A DNA stretch of 64,000 bases from JAWHTC01 sp032586155 (GCF_032586155.1 NZ_JAWHTC010000004.1:310001-374000); one strand, 5' to 3'. Positions 42,668-52,684 are shown, counted from the stretch's first letter. Notes: generated by a model not told the origin, from the sequence alone. Numbers and translations: made by a program.

Positions 42668-43288
42668 ATGTTAACCAGACGCGAAGTTCTGGCGTCGGCT
42701 GCTGCTGTGGCCGTAGCTGGACCCATATACGCAGCAGGCGATGCCACCGAGGGTGGTGTCCATGTTGAGCTGGGCGATGATGGGTTGCACAAGCAACCGT
42801 GGTTCCTAGACAGTTTTCTTGAAATGGGCGACGATCTGCAAACGGCTGCGGATCAGGGGCGCAACCTGTTGGTGATCTGGGAGCAGAACGGCTGCCCCTA
42901 TTGTCGCGAGCTGCATTACGTCAATTTCCAGAAGAAACAGATCGTCGAGTTTATCCAACAGCATTTCGATGTGATCCAGCTTGATATGTTCGGATCGCGC
43001 GAGGTGATGGATTTCGACGGCGAGACGTTGGAAGAGCGCCGCCTGGCCGACAAGTGGGGGGTCCAGTTTACCCCCACGACGATGGCGTTTCACGGCGACA
43101 AGGCCGGCGCGGCATCGGTGAAAGAGGCTGAGGTGTTCCGGATGCCCGGCTATCTGCGCCCGTTCCACTATCTGAGTTCGCTCGAATACGTGGTGGCGAA
43201 GGATTACGAGAACCAAGGGTTCCAGCGCTTTCTCCAGGACAAATTCAAAAAACTAGAAGAACAGGGAATAGAGCCGGATGTTTGGTAA
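42668..43288 (+). CDS. SoxW-like secreted thioredoxin, third in the cluster
   Basis: 206-aa thioredoxin-fold protein. The N-terminus LTRREVLASAAAVAVAGPIYA looks like a Tat-type signal. Mature part: DDGLHKQPWFLDSF, active site QNGCPYCRELH (CxxC), and GVQFTPTTMAFHG with cis-Pro. The DDGLHKxPW string is shared with SoxW at 35145, so it is a paralogue exported by a different route. The ATG at 42668 has GGAGGAG before it. It overlaps soxE by eleven bases. Likely keeps a Sox cysteine or cytochrome in the right redox state. Confidence 0.85.
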   Translation: MLTRREVLASAAAVAVAGPIYAAGDATEGGVHVELGDDGLHKQPWFLDSFLEMGDDLQTAADQGRNLLVIWEQNGCPYCRELHYVNFQKKQIVEFIQQHFDVIQLDMFGSREVMDFDGETLEERRLADKWGVQFTPTTMAFHGDKAGAASVKEAEVFRMPGYLRPFHYLSSLEYVVAKDYENQGFQRFLQDKFKKLEEQGIEPDVW

Positions 43289-43994
43289 GGGACTACGCGT
43301 TGCAACGGTGATTGCGTCAATGATCGCAGCGCCGGCGCTGGCCCAGCAGAGCGATGCGCATTTGGGCAACGTGGAAGCAGGCGAAGAGGTGTTTGACTAT
43401 TGCATCGGCTGTCATGAGGTTGGCCGGGACGCGGAAAACGGCATTGGCCCACATCTCAACGGACTTTTTGGCCGCCGCGCGGGCAGCATTGAAGGCTACA
43501 AATACTCCAAAGGGTTGATCCGTGAGGGCAAGCTGGGCATGACCTGGGAGGTCGACAAGCTCGAGGCGTACCTGAGCAATCCCAAGGCCCTGGTCAGTGA
43601 CACGCGGATGGCGTTTGACGGGCTGGAGACCCAGGAAGAGATCAACGACGTGCTGGCCTATATGCGCCAGTTCTCGGACGATCCGCAGAACATCCCCGAA
43701 GCTTCGCCCACAGCGCGCAAGCCCGAGGTCGAACTGTCGACGGATGTCCTGGCGATTGTCGGCGACCCGGATTACGGCGAGTACCTGGCCAATGAATGCA
43801 CCAGTTGCCATCAGCGCGATGGGGATTACGACGGTATCCCGGGGATCGTATCCTGGCCGGAAGAGGATTTCGTGATCGCGATGCACGCTTACAAGAGAAA
43901 AATCCGCCCCCACCCGGTGATGCAGATGATGTCCGGGCGGTTGTCGGATGAAGAGATTGCGGCCTTGGCTGCATATTTTGGGAAACTGGAGTGA
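43278..43994 (+). CDS. soxE: Diheme c-type cytochrome SoxE
   Basis: 238-aa periplasmic cytochrome with a signal peptide (FGKGLRVATVIASMIAAPALA-Q). Heme motif 1 (YCIGCHEVG, about residues 41-45) sits in a class I cytochrome c domain with GLFGRRAGSIEGYKYS and Met in TRMAFDG. Heme motif 2 (ECTSCHQRD, near 175) sits in a domain like the FCSD cytochrome subunit, ending in MMSGRLSDEEIAALAAYF. That matches SoxE, partner of the SoxF flavoprotein encoded next. Confidence 0.88.
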   Translation: MFGKGLRVATVIASMIAAPALAQQSDAHLGNVEAGEEVFDYCIGCHEVGRDAENGIGPHLNGLFGRRAGSIEGYKYSKGLIREGKLGMTWEVDKLEAYLSNPKALVSDTRMAFDGLETQEEINDVLAYMRQFSDDPQNIPEASPTARKPEVELSTDVLAIVGDPDYGEYLANECTSCHQRDGDYDGIPGIVSWPEEDFVIAMHAYKRKIRPHPVMQMMSGRLSDEEIAALAAYFGKLE

Positions 43995-44056
43995 TCCGGT
44001 TGAGCGCGAGGAAACTTTCTATTCAACACACGTTCTAAAATACGGGAGGAACATAG

Positions 44057-45322
44057 ATGAAACTCAATAGACGCGCCTTTATCGGTACAGGTGCAGCGGC
44101 CGCGGCAGCAATGTCGGCCCCGCACGTGAAAGCGGGCAGCCATGGTCGGCCCAGGGTTGTGGTTGTTGGTGGCGGTGCAGGCGGGGCCACGGCCGCGCGT
44201 TATATCGCCAAGGACAGCAAGGGTGAGATAGACGTCACACTGGTTGAACCCACGCGGATGTATTACACCTGCTTCTTCTCCAACCTTTATATCGGTGGTT
44301 TCCGTGAGTTGAGCTCGATCGGGCACACCTATGGCGGTCTGGCCAAGCAGGGCGTGAACGTGGTGCATGACTGGGCCGTGGGCGTCGATCGTGATGCCAA
44401 GACCGTGACCCTGGCCGGTGGTGGCGTTCTGCCCTACGACCGTCTGGTTCTGTCGCCCGGTATCGACTTTGTCGACGGTGCTGTTCCGGGCTGGGATGTA
44501 ACCAAGCAGAACAAGATGCCGCACGCCTACAAGGCAGGGTCGCAGTCTGAGCTGCTGAAAGCACAGATCGAAAGCATGCCGCAGGGTGGCACCTATGTCA
44601 TGGTGGCTCCGCCGAACCCGTTCCGCTGCCCGCCCGGGCCGTATGAGCGGATTTCGATGGTGGCGCATTATCTCAAGAACAACAACCCGACGGCAAAAAT
44701 CATCATTGCCGATCCGAAGCCGAAATTCTCGAAAATGGCGCTGTTCCAGGATGGCTGGGAACGTCACTATGGCGGCATGATCGAGTGGCTGGGTCCGGAC
44801 TTTGGCGGCGGCAACGTCACCGTGGATGCCGACGCCATGACGGTTGATGTTGACGGCGAAGCGATCAAAGCCGATGCCTGCAACGTCATCCCGGCGATGA
44901 AAGCCGGCAGGATTTGCGAGATGGCCGGCGTGAATGACGGCAACTGGGCGCCGGTGATCGGGCACACCATGCAGAGCCGCATCGACGAGAACATCCACGT
45001 TCTTGGCGACGCCAGCAGCCAGGGTGACATGCCGAAATCGGGCTTCTCGGCCAACAGCCAGGCCAAGGTTGCGGCGATGGCTGTGCGTGGGGCGCTGACC
45101 GGATCGAAAGTGTTCCCGGCCAAGTTCTCCAACACCTGCTGGTCGTTGCTTGATACCGATGACGGGATCAAGGTGGGCGCGACCTATAAGGCCACCGACG
45201 AGAAGATCGCCAAGGTGGACGGTTTCATCAGCCAGCTGGGTGAAGATGACGCTTTGCGCAAGACGACCTACGAAGAGTCGGTCGGCTGGTACGCGGGGAT
45301 CACCAGCGACATGTTCGGCTGA
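44057..45322 (+). CDS. soxF: SoxF flavoprotein (flavocytochrome c sulfide dehydrogenase type)
   Basis: SoxF (421 aa) is the FAD subunit related to flavocytochrome c sulfide dehydrogenase and oxidises sulfide in vitro in known cases. Tat signal NRRAFIGTGAAAAAAMS. Dinucleotide motif VVVGGGAGGATAAR (about residues 35-48). The redox cysteines are expected in MYYTCFFSN (about residue 73) and FSNTCWSLLD near the C-terminus, where the FCSD-binding domain is found. GGGAGGAAC precedes the ATG. Last gene of the sox cluster; soxG and soxH are not seen here. Confidence 0.93.
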   Translation: MKLNRRAFIGTGAAAAAAMSAPHVKAGSHGRPRVVVVGGGAGGATAARYIAKDSKGEIDVTLVEPTRMYYTCFFSNLYIGGFRELSSIGHTYGGLAKQGVNVVHDWAVGVDRDAKTVTLAGGGVLPYDRLVLSPGIDFVDGAVPGWDVTKQNKMPHAYKAGSQSELLKAQIESMPQGGTYVMVAPPNPFRCPPGPYERISMVAHYLKNNNPTAKIIIADPKPKFSKMALFQDGWERHYGGMIEWLGPDFGGGNVTVDADAMTVDVDGEAIKADACNVIPAMKAGRICEMAGVNDGNWAPVIGHTMQSRIDENIHVLGDASSQGDMPKSGFSANSQAKVAAMAVRGALTGSKVFPAKFSNTCWSLLDTDDGIKVGATYKATDEKIAKVDGFISQLGEDDALRKTTYEESVGWYAGITSDMFG

Positions 45323-45338
45323 TTTTCACGGGCGGGGT

Positions 45339-45358
45339 GCGAGGGGCCAGCCCCTCGC
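45339..45358. terminator. Hairpin between soxF and the convergent glxA-like gene
   Basis: Perfect 8-bp stem GCGAGGGG / CCCCTCGC with a CCAG loop, 17 bp past the soxF stop. No T-tract follows at once; the downstream CCGGGATATTTCCGGCAAGAGGAAG resembles a recurring Rhodobacteraceae intergenic string. Probably marks the 3' end of soxF. Confidence 0.5.
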
Positions 45359-45425
45359 GCTCCCCGGGATATTTCCGGCAAGAGGAAGAAGGGGTGCGGT
45401 TTTTCGATCGCGCCCTTTTGCGGTG

Positions 45426-46435
45426 TCAGGCCCAGAAGTGGCGAAATCGATGCGGCGAGTGTCCGTACCTGGCACGGAAGCGCCGGGCAAGGTGGCTGGG
45501 GCTGGTAAACCCGCTGGCGGCGGCGATTTGCAAGACGGTCATGTTGGTTTCGCGCAGCAGCGCAAAGGCGCGCATCAGCCGGATGTCGAGATAACAGGTC
45601 ATCGGGGACTTGTTCAGGTAGCGTTTGAAAAGGCGTTCGAGCTGTCGGCGCGAGACGTTGAGCCGGTCGCAGATTTCCGGCATCGACAGCGGTTCCTCGA
45701 TCTGGGCTTCCATGAGTTCAAGCGCCGCCATGAGATGCGGGTTGCGGGTGCCGATGGCCAGCGAATGCGACGTCTGCTGCGGCGCCGAGGCCCCCCCCCC
45801 GAACGCACGTGGATGCACATGTCGGCGACCATGATCGCCAGCTCGGGACCATGGGTCTTTTCGATCCGCGCCAGCATCATGTCGATGGCGGAATTGCCGC
45901 CGCCGCAGGTCAGGATGCGACGGTCGATTTCAAACAGGCTTGCCGAGGGCTGGAGTTTCGGGAACAGCTCGCGAAAGCTTGGCTGGTTTTCCCAGTGAAG
46001 GGTGAAAGCATGGTTCTGAAGCAGTCCGGCCGCAGCCAGGGCGAAGGCGCCGGTGCAGACCCCGCCAAGGGTGCGGCCGAACCGGGCTTCACGGCGCAGC
46101 CAGGCCAGAACGACCGGGGTTGTCGCGGTTTCCGGTTCAACCCCGGAGCAGACAAAGCCGATCGCGCCCGACGGCAACGGGGTCAGCGGTCTGTCGGGGG
46201 TGATGCGCAACCCGTTGGAACAGGTGATCGGGGCGCCGTCTTCAGACATGGTGAACCAGCGGTAGAGTTCCTTGCCCGCCAGTTGGTTGGCGATGCGGAG
46301 CGGTTCGATCGCCGCGGCCACAGCCAGCATCGTGGCCTTTGACAACAGCAGAAAGTGGAACTCTTGCGGTGGCCCGTCGTAGGGAACATGCAGATGGGCG
46401 GCGCCGCCTTTTTCAACGAAGTTTCGTGGTTCCAT
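45426..46435 (-). pseudogene. GlxA/AraC-family transcriptional regulator, frameshifted at a poly-G tract
   Basis: The N-terminal part (from ATG 46435, MEPRNFVEKGG) is a DJ-1/PfpI-like domain of the GlxA type (GGVCTGAFALAAAGLL, HWENQPSFRELFP, CGGGNSAIDMML). The C-terminal AraC helix-turn-helix domain (MPEICDRLNVSRRQLERLF, LQIAAASGFTSPSHLARRF) lies in another frame. The shift occurs in a run of ten G (minus strand; C at 45791-45800 on the plus strand), right after CIHVRS. Eleven or eight G would restore one protein of about 335 aa. This could be sequencing error, recent decay, or slipped-strand switching. GlxA-type regulators often control amine or amino acid catabolism; target unknown. Confidence 0.85.
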
Positions 46436-46751
46436 GTGCGTCACCCATCGTGGCGTGATGTGAACATCGTCGCCTGTCCGCCGATGTCGCAATCGCGGGG
46501 TATAGCGACGTTAGTAATCTGTATGGGCTTTGCTGCCGTGAATTTCGAGACGCATTGCGGCATCAACGCGCGGATTTGCGACATGTGGCCGCCCGATTGC
46601 GTCGGACAGGGCCGCAGCCCTCGACGGCGGCCGCGCCTTTGGCAGCATTGAATTGAGTGCGTGCTCTTGCAGCCCCCGAGACGCAAGACTAAGACTCCAT
46701 TAGCACCTGAACGCTAGAACCGAATGCAGTAAGAGAACAGGCAGGACCGAA
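46436..46751. other. Divergent intergenic region before clpP
   Basis: 316 bp between the glxA-like gene (minus) and clpP (plus) with no supported gene. It must hold both promoters. I could not fix a sigma-70 or heat-shock (RpoH) promoter; CTTGCAGCCCCC near 46669 loosely resembles an RpoH -35 element, without a clear -10. The clpP ATG follows a weak purine-rich stretch. Confidence 0.5.
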
Positions 46752-47378
46752 ATGAAAGATCCGTTGGACATCTACATGAATACCCTCGTGCCCATGGTGG
46801 TCGAACAGACCAGTCGCGGCGAGAGGGCCTATGACATTTTCTCGCGCCTGCTCAAGGAGCGGATCATTTTCCTCAGCGGACCGGTTCATGACGGGATGAG
46901 CAGCCTGATCGTGGCGCAGCTGTTGCACCTTGAAGCGGAGAATCCGAGCAAAGAAATCAGCATGTATATCAACAGCCCCGGTGGCGTGGTCACCAGTGGT
47001 CTGTCGATCTATGACACGATGCAATACATCAAGCCCAAGGTTTCGACCCTTGTGATTGGCCAGGCCGCGAGCATGGGTTCGCTGTTGCTGACGGCCGGTG
47101 AAGCCGGGATGCGTTATTCACTGCCAAATTCGCGCATCATGGTGCACCAGCCTTCGGGCGGTTATCAGGGTCAGGCGACCGACATCATGATCCACGCCGA
47201 AGAGACGCTGAAGCTGAAAAAACGGCTGAACGAGATCTACGTCAAGCACACCGGGCGCAAGCTGAAGGATGTGGAAGCAGCGCTGGAACGCGACAATTTC
47301 ATGGATCCGGAAGAGGCCAAGAAATGGGGCCTGATCGACGAGATCGTGGAAAGCCGCGCCAAGGGCGACGACGAGTAA
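46752..47378 (+). CDS. clpP: ATP-dependent Clp protease proteolytic subunit
   Basis: ClpP (208 aa) forms the tetradecameric serine-protease chamber of ClpXP/ClpAP in the cytoplasm. The catalytic Ser is in IGQAASMGSLLL (about residue 103), His in SRIMVHQPSGG (about 128) and the third Asp follows in the NFMDPEEA region. The ISMYINSPGGVVTSG oxyanion strand is intact. Length is usual. clpX follows at 153 bp, as is normal. Confidence 0.97.
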   Translation: MKDPLDIYMNTLVPMVVEQTSRGERAYDIFSRLLKERIIFLSGPVHDGMSSLIVAQLLHLEAENPSKEISMYINSPGGVVTSGLSIYDTMQYIKPKVSTLVIGQAASMGSLLLTAGEAGMRYSLPNSRIMVHQPSGGYQGQATDIMIHAEETLKLKKRLNEIYVKHTGRKLKDVEAALERDNFMDPEEAKKWGLIDEIVESRAKGDDE

Positions 47379-47402
47379 GACAGGGACGCCCCCGGTCAAT
47401 TG

Positions 47403-47430
47403 ACGCAGGATCATGATCGGGTGCGTTTTT
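47403..47430 (+). terminator. Weak terminator-like hairpin between clpP and clpX
   Basis: ACGCA (47403-47407) pairs with TGCGT (47422-47426) around a 14-base loop that contains GATCATGATC, followed by TTTT. The stem is short, so partial termination is likely, with clpX also served by its own promoter. Confidence 0.4.
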
Positions 47431-47531
47431 GACATTGTGAGTGCTGGGGGCTTGGCCTAAGCTTGGCCACAGCGATGGGGACACGGTCGAATTGCGCCGT
47501 GGAAATGCAAGACGGGCCTGAAAGGACGACC

Positions 47532-48803
<1,272 letters not shown>

Positions 48804-48833
48804 TCCGGCCTATGGGCAATGAGATTGAAAGGG

Positions 48834-48859
48834 GCGGCCTTTGCGGGCCGCCTTTTTTC
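48834..48859 (+). terminator. Terminator after clpX
   Basis: Perfect 7-bp stem GGCGGCC / GGCCGCC with a six-base loop, followed by TTTTTT. It lies 30 bp after the clpX stop. Confidence 0.88.
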
Positions 48860-48967
48860 GTTTCGCGGGGCGGGGGATGGCCGATCTTCACCGGATCATA
48901 GGGCGTTGGGTCTAGACCTTTGGCGCGGGATGGGTCATTAGAAGATAACCGAGATGCGGAGGCACTG

Positions 48968-49351
48968 ATGGGCATTCTGAAATCGATTCTGCGGGCTGTG
49001 ACCTGGTGGCATGGCAGCACCCTGAACACCCAGTTCTATACCTGGCGCAAGGGCGTCAAGGTGGGCGAGGACGACCAGGGCAACACCTTCTACCGCTCGC
49101 GCGACGGCAAGCGCCGTTGGGTTATCTACAATGGCGAAGCCGAGGCCAGCCGGGTAAGCGCCGATTGGCATGGCTGGCTGCACCACACCTATGACGAGAT
49201 GCCCGGCGACGAGAAGCTGGCGCACAAGCCGTGGGAAAAACCGCATGAGGCCAATCTGACCGGCAGCGCGCTGGCTTATGCGCCGGCGGGATCGCTGCGC
49301 GCGGCTGAGCCGAAGGAACGCCGCGACTACGAGGCGTGGTCGCCGGAATAG
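48968..49351 (+). CDS. NADH:ubiquinone oxidoreductase NDUFA12-type subunit
   Basis: 127-aa protein of the NDUFA12 (B17.2) family, a supernumerary complex I subunit shared by mitochondria and alphaproteobacteria. It binds the peripheral arm near NuoI/NuoG. Family residues: TLNTQFYTWRKGVKVGEDDQGNTFY, then RRWVIYNGEAEASRV, DWHGWLHHT and the Pro-rich KPHEANLTGSALAY. The ATG at 48968 has GGAGG a few bases upstream; the frame continues before it. It lies far from nuo, upstream of an MlaD-like gene, a grouping common in alphaproteobacteria. Confidence 0.92.
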   Translation: MGILKSILRAVTWWHGSTLNTQFYTWRKGVKVGEDDQGNTFYRSRDGKRRWVIYNGEAEASRVSADWHGWLHHTYDEMPGDEKLAHKPWEKPHEANLTGSALAYAPAGSLRAAEPKERRDYEAWSPE

Positions 49352-49364
49352 GGCGCGCAACACG

Positions 49365-49826
49365 ATGGCGGAAAATACCGGCGAAGTATTGATAGGCGGC
49401 GCGGTTCTGGCCGCGGCGATTGGATTCGTGGTCTATGCGGGTCAGGCCACCGGGCTGGGCACCGGCAGCGGCGGCTATCCGCTCAAAGCGTCGTTTCGCT
49501 CGATCGAGGGTGTGAGCGTGGGCACCGATGTGCGGTTGGCAGGCGTCAAGGTTGGCACGGTGACCGATATGGCGCTGAACACCGAGACCTATCGCGCCGA
49601 CACGACGTTTTCCGTCATTCAGGGCATCGAAATTCCCGATGACAGCGCAATTGTGGTGTCCTCCGAGGGGCTGCTGGGGGGCAATTTCGTCGAAATCTTC
49701 CCGGGCGGATCACCGTTTTATTATGCGCCCGGCGACGAGATCCTGGATACGCAGGGCTCGGTTTCGCTGATCAATCTGCTGCTGAAATTTGTCAGCGGCG
49801 GGGGGGATGACGAGGGGTCTGAATGA
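49365..49826 (+). CDS. mlaD: Outer membrane lipid asymmetry MlaD-like (MCE) protein
   Basis: 153-aa MCE-domain protein. An N-terminal membrane anchor (about residues 7-25) is followed by one MCE domain: LKASFRSIEGVSVGTDVRLAGVKVGTV (about 39-65), then SSEGLLGGNFVEIFPGG. MlaD hexamers carry phospholipid through the periplasm between membranes. The other mla genes (mlaE, mlaF) are not in this window. It lies 13 bp after NDUFA12 and overlaps the DUF2155 gene by four bases. Confidence 0.88.
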   Translation: MAENTGEVLIGGAVLAAAIGFVVYAGQATGLGTGSGGYPLKASFRSIEGVSVGTDVRLAGVKVGTVTDMALNTETYRADTTFSVIQGIEIPDDSAIVVSSEGLLGGNFVEIFPGGSPFYYAPGDEILDTQGSVSLINLLLKFVSGGGDDEGSE

Positions 49827-50182
49827 TCCGGTCTTTCGGTCTTGTCTTCGGGTTGCTGCTACCATTGGCGGCGCAGGCCGAAGAGGTGAGTGTCGGCAAA
49901 GGCGCCAAGCTGCGCGGGCTCGACAAAGTTACCGGCGTGGTTCAGGACATCACGGTGATGAACGGCGGCGTCGAGCGGATGGGCCGGATCATGATCGCGT
50001 TGGGCGAATGCCGCTATCCGGAGGGCAATCCGTCGGGCGAGGCTTATGCCTTTCTGGCGATTGGCGAGGATGCCAGCGACGACCCGGTCTTTACCGGCTG
50101 GATGATCGCCTCGTCCCCTGCGATCAGCGCCATGGAGCATCGACGTTACGACGTCTGGGTGCTGCGCTGTATCACAGAGTAA
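49823..50182 (+). CDS. DUF2155 periplasmic protein
   Basis: 119-aa secreted protein with a signal peptide (MIRSFGLVFGLLLPLAAQA-E). The DUF2155 core is LRGLDKVTGVVQDITV, MGRIMIALGECRYP, AFLAI, GWMIASSPAISAMEHRRYDVWVLRC. Two cysteines (ECRYP and LRCIT) could pair. The family follows NDUFA12 and MlaD in many alphaproteobacteria. The start overlaps the mlaD stop. Its 3' end overlaps the convergent aat gene by 37 bases. Function unknown. Confidence 0.9.
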   Translation: MIRSFGLVFGLLLPLAAQAEEVSVGKGAKLRGLDKVTGVVQDITVMNGGVERMGRIMIALGECRYPEGNPSGEAYAFLAIGEDASDDPVFTGWMIASSPAISAMEHRRYDVWVLRCITE

Positions 50183-50799
50183 ACATCTGAATCCACGGGT
50201 GTTTGAACGAATTTCCCGGTTCGGGTGAGGGCCTCGTGCAATCGGCGCTGATAGTCGGCACGGGGGATTTCAATGGCGCCGAGGCTGGCCAGATGCGGGG
50301 TAATGAACTGGGTATCAAAAAGGCTAAACCCGGCGCGTTTCAAATGATCGCAGAGATGGGCCAGTGCCAGTTTCGAGCCGTCGGTTTGCAGGGAGACCAT
50401 GGATTCGCCAAAAAACGCGCCGCCCAGGGTGATGCCGAAGACCGCACCCCAGAGGGTGTTTTCCCCGCGAATTTCGAAGGAATGGGCATAGCCCATGGCA
50501 TGGAGTTGGGCGTAGAGGTCGAAGAGCGTGGGGTTGATCCAGGTCTCGTCGCGGTCGGCGCAGGCCGTGACGATTCCGGAAAAATCGTGATTTATGACAG
50601 GGGCATAGCCGCCTTTCTTCATCCGCTTGATCAGTGAGCGGGAGAGGTGAAACCCCTCGAGCGGGAAGATGCCGCGCTGGCGGGGATCGACCCAGAACAG
50701 CTCTGGGTCGTCATGGGATTCGGCCATCGGGAAGATGCCGCTGGCATAGGCATGAAGTAAGAGCTCGGGCGTTAGGTCGAGCTCTTCCTGTTGGCTCAC
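50146..50799 (-). CDS. aat: Leucyl/phenylalanyl-tRNA--protein transferase
   Basis: Aat (217 aa) adds Leu or Phe to N-terminal Arg/Lys of proteins, marking them for ClpAP under the N-end rule. Typical strings: LLLHAYASGIFPMAE, PELFWVDPRQRGIFPLEGFHLSRSL, ETWINPTLFDLYAQLHAMGYAHSFE, LGGAFFGESMVS, FDTQFITPHLASLGAIEIPR. Length is normal. Its last 37 bases overlap the DUF2155 gene tail-to-tail. Being beside clpP and clpX fits its link to proteolysis. accC starts at the other end. Confidence 0.95.
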   Translation of the reverse strand: MSQQEELDLTPELLLHAYASGIFPMAESHDDPELFWVDPRQRGIFPLEGFHLSRSLIKRMKKGGYAPVINHDFSGIVTACADRDETWINPTLFDLYAQLHAMGYAHSFEIRGENTLWGAVFGITLGGAFFGESMVSLQTDGSKLALAHLCDHLKRAGFSLFDTQFITPHLASLGAIEIPRADYQRRLHEALTRTGKFVQTPVDSDVYSVIQRSTQTS

Positions 50800-50803
50800 T
50801 GGC

Positions 50804-52156
50804 TCAGCTTTCGGCCATGTTGGCGTCTAGCCAGCGTTCCAGCCAGTGGATCGAGTAGTCACCGGACTGGATGTCGGGCTCGGCCAGCAGCGCGTCAAAC
50901 AGCGGGATCGTGGTGTCGATGCCATCAACGATCAACTCACCCAATGCACGGTGCAGGCGGGCCAGGGCTTCGGGACGATCACGGCCATGCACGATCAGCT
51001 TGCCGATCAGTGAATCGTAATAAGGCGGGATCGAGTAGCCGTCATAGAGCGCGCTGTCCATCCGCACGCCAAGCCCGCCGGGTGCGTGGTATTGGGTGAT
51101 TTTACCCGGGCAAGGGGCAAAGTTCGGCAGACGTTCGGCGTTGATCCGGACCTCGATGGCGTGGCCATTGATTTCGAGGTCGTCCTGGGAAAAGGACATC
51201 GGCAGGCCTTCGGCAACGCGGATCTGTTCGCGCACCAGATCGACGCCGAAAATCGCTTCGGTCACAGGGTGTTCCACTTGAAGGCGGGTGTTCATTTCGA
51301 TGAAATAGAACTCTCCATCCTCGTAGAGGAATTCGATTGTGCCAGCGCCGATATAATTGATGCGGGCGACGGCCTCTGCGCAGGTTTGGCCGATCCGGGC
51401 GCGTTCTTCGGGGCTGATGGCGGGGCCGGGGGCCTCTTCGAACACTTTCTGGTGGCGTCGTTGCAGCGAGCAGTCACGTTCGCCCAGGTGGACGGCCTTG
51501 CCCTTGCCGTCGCCAAAGACCTGGATCTCGATATGGCGCGGTTTTTGCAGGTATTTCTCGATATAAACTTCGTCATTGCCGAAGTTGGACTTGCCTTCGG
51601 CGCGGGCGGTCTGGAAGGCCGATTTCATCTCATCGGCATTGTTGGCAACCTTCATGCCCTTGCCGCCGCCACCGGCGGTGGCCTTGATGATCACCGGGTA
51701 GCCGAACTCTTCGCCGATTTTCAGCGCAGCTTCGACGTCAGGCACGCCGCCATCCGAGCCGGGCACAACCGGTACGCCCAGCGATTTCATCGTGTCCTTG
51801 GCGGTGATCTTGTCGCCCATCACCCGGATGTGTTCGGCGGTCGGGCCGATGAAGGTGAGGCCGTGATCTTCGACAATCTGGACGAAGTTGGCGTTTTCCG
51901 ACAGGAAACCATAGCCCGGGTGGATCGCCTGGGCGCCGGTAATTTCACATGCTGCGATGATCGCAGGGATCGAGAGATAGGACTGCGTGCCCGGTGCAGG
52001 GCCGATACAGACGCTCTCGTCCGCCATGCGCACATGCATGGCGTCGGCGTCGGCAGTCGAGTGCACGGCCACCGATTGGATGCCCATTTCGCGGGCGGCA
52101 CGGATCACCCGGAGCGCGATTTCACCACGGTTGCCGACAAGGATTTTTTCGATCAT
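50804..52156 (-). CDS. accC: Biotin carboxylase subunit of acetyl-CoA carboxylase
   Basis: AccC (450 aa) carboxylates the biotin on AccB with ATP and bicarbonate, the first half-reaction of fatty acid synthesis. N-terminal ILVGNRGEIALRVIRAAREMG; the ATP-grasp glycine loop IIKATAGGGGKGMKV near residue 158; RDCSLQRRHQKVFEEAPG and FIEMNTRLQVEHPVTE are present. The biotin carboxylase C-terminal domain is complete. It ends four bases from aat and follows accB with 24 bp between. Confidence 0.96.
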   Translation of the reverse strand: MIEKILVGNRGEIALRVIRAAREMGIQSVAVHSTADADAMHVRMADESVCIGPAPGTQSYLSIPAIIAACEITGAQAIHPGYGFLSENANFVQIVEDHGLTFIGPTAEHIRVMGDKITAKDTMKSLGVPVVPGSDGGVPDVEAALKIGEEFGYPVIIKATAGGGGKGMKVANNADEMKSAFQTARAEGKSNFGNDEVYIEKYLQKPRHIEIQVFGDGKGKAVHLGERDCSLQRRHQKVFEEAPGPAISPEERARIGQTCAEAVARINYIGAGTIEFLYEDGEFYFIEMNTRLQVEHPVTEAIFGVDLVREQIRVAEGLPMSFSQDDLEINGHAIEVRINAERLPNFAPCPGKITQYHAPGGLGVRMDSALYDGYSIPPYYDSLIGKLIVHGRDRPEALARLHRALGELIVDGIDTTIPLFDALLAEPDIQSGDYSIHWLERWLDANMAES

Positions 52157-52180
52157 TTTAAGCGCCTTAGAGAGCAGTCT

Positions 52181-52684
52181 TTATTCGATGATGACAAGCG
52201 GCGAACCAAATTCCACGGCGTCGCCATCGTCCACGAGGATGCGTTTGACGGTGCCGGATTTGGGGGCCGGGATGTGGTTCATCGTCTTCATAGCCTCGAC
52301 GATCAGCAGCGTGTCGCCTTCGGAGACCTGGGCGCCAACACTGACAAACGACGGCGAGCCCGGTTCGGCCTGAAGGTAGACAGTGCCAACCATCGGCGAG
52401 GTGACGGCACCGGGATGCGACGCGGGGTCGTCGGCGGCTATCGGGGCCTCGGCCGGGGCGGCGGCAACGGCGGGCGCTGCGGCTGGTGCGGCCATGGGGG
52501 CGGCTGCCGGGGCGGCAATTTGGGTCACAACCTCGGTCCGGCGCGAGACGTGGACTTTCAGGCTGTCATTGTTGCCGTATTCACGTTTCACCGAAAGCTC
52601 GGTCAGATCGTTTTCATTCAACAGCTCTGCCAGGGCCTGGATGAATGCCACGTCTGCTTCGGTGGTGTTGGTCTTTTTGTTCAT
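52181..52684 (-). CDS. accB: Biotin carboxyl carrier protein of acetyl-CoA carboxylase
   Basis: AccB (167 aa) carries biotin between AccC and the carboxyltransferase. The N-terminal helical part (DVAFIQALAELLNENDLTEL) binds AccC. An Ala/Pro-rich hinge (about residues 58-88) is followed by the biotinyl domain, with the biotin Lys in IVEAMKTMNHIP (EAMKT instead of the commoner EAMKM). Biotinylation is done by BirA (encoded at 19879). The 268 bp upstream hold the palindrome array. Confidence 0.95.
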   Translation of the reverse strand: MNKKTNTTEADVAFIQALAELLNENDLTELSVKREYGNNDSLKVHVSRRTEVVTQIAAPAAAPMAAPAAAPAVAAAPAEAPIAADDPASHPGAVTSPMVGTVYLQAEPGSPSFVSVGAQVSEGDTLLIVEAMKTMNHIPAPKSGTVKRILVDDGDAVEFGSPLVIIE

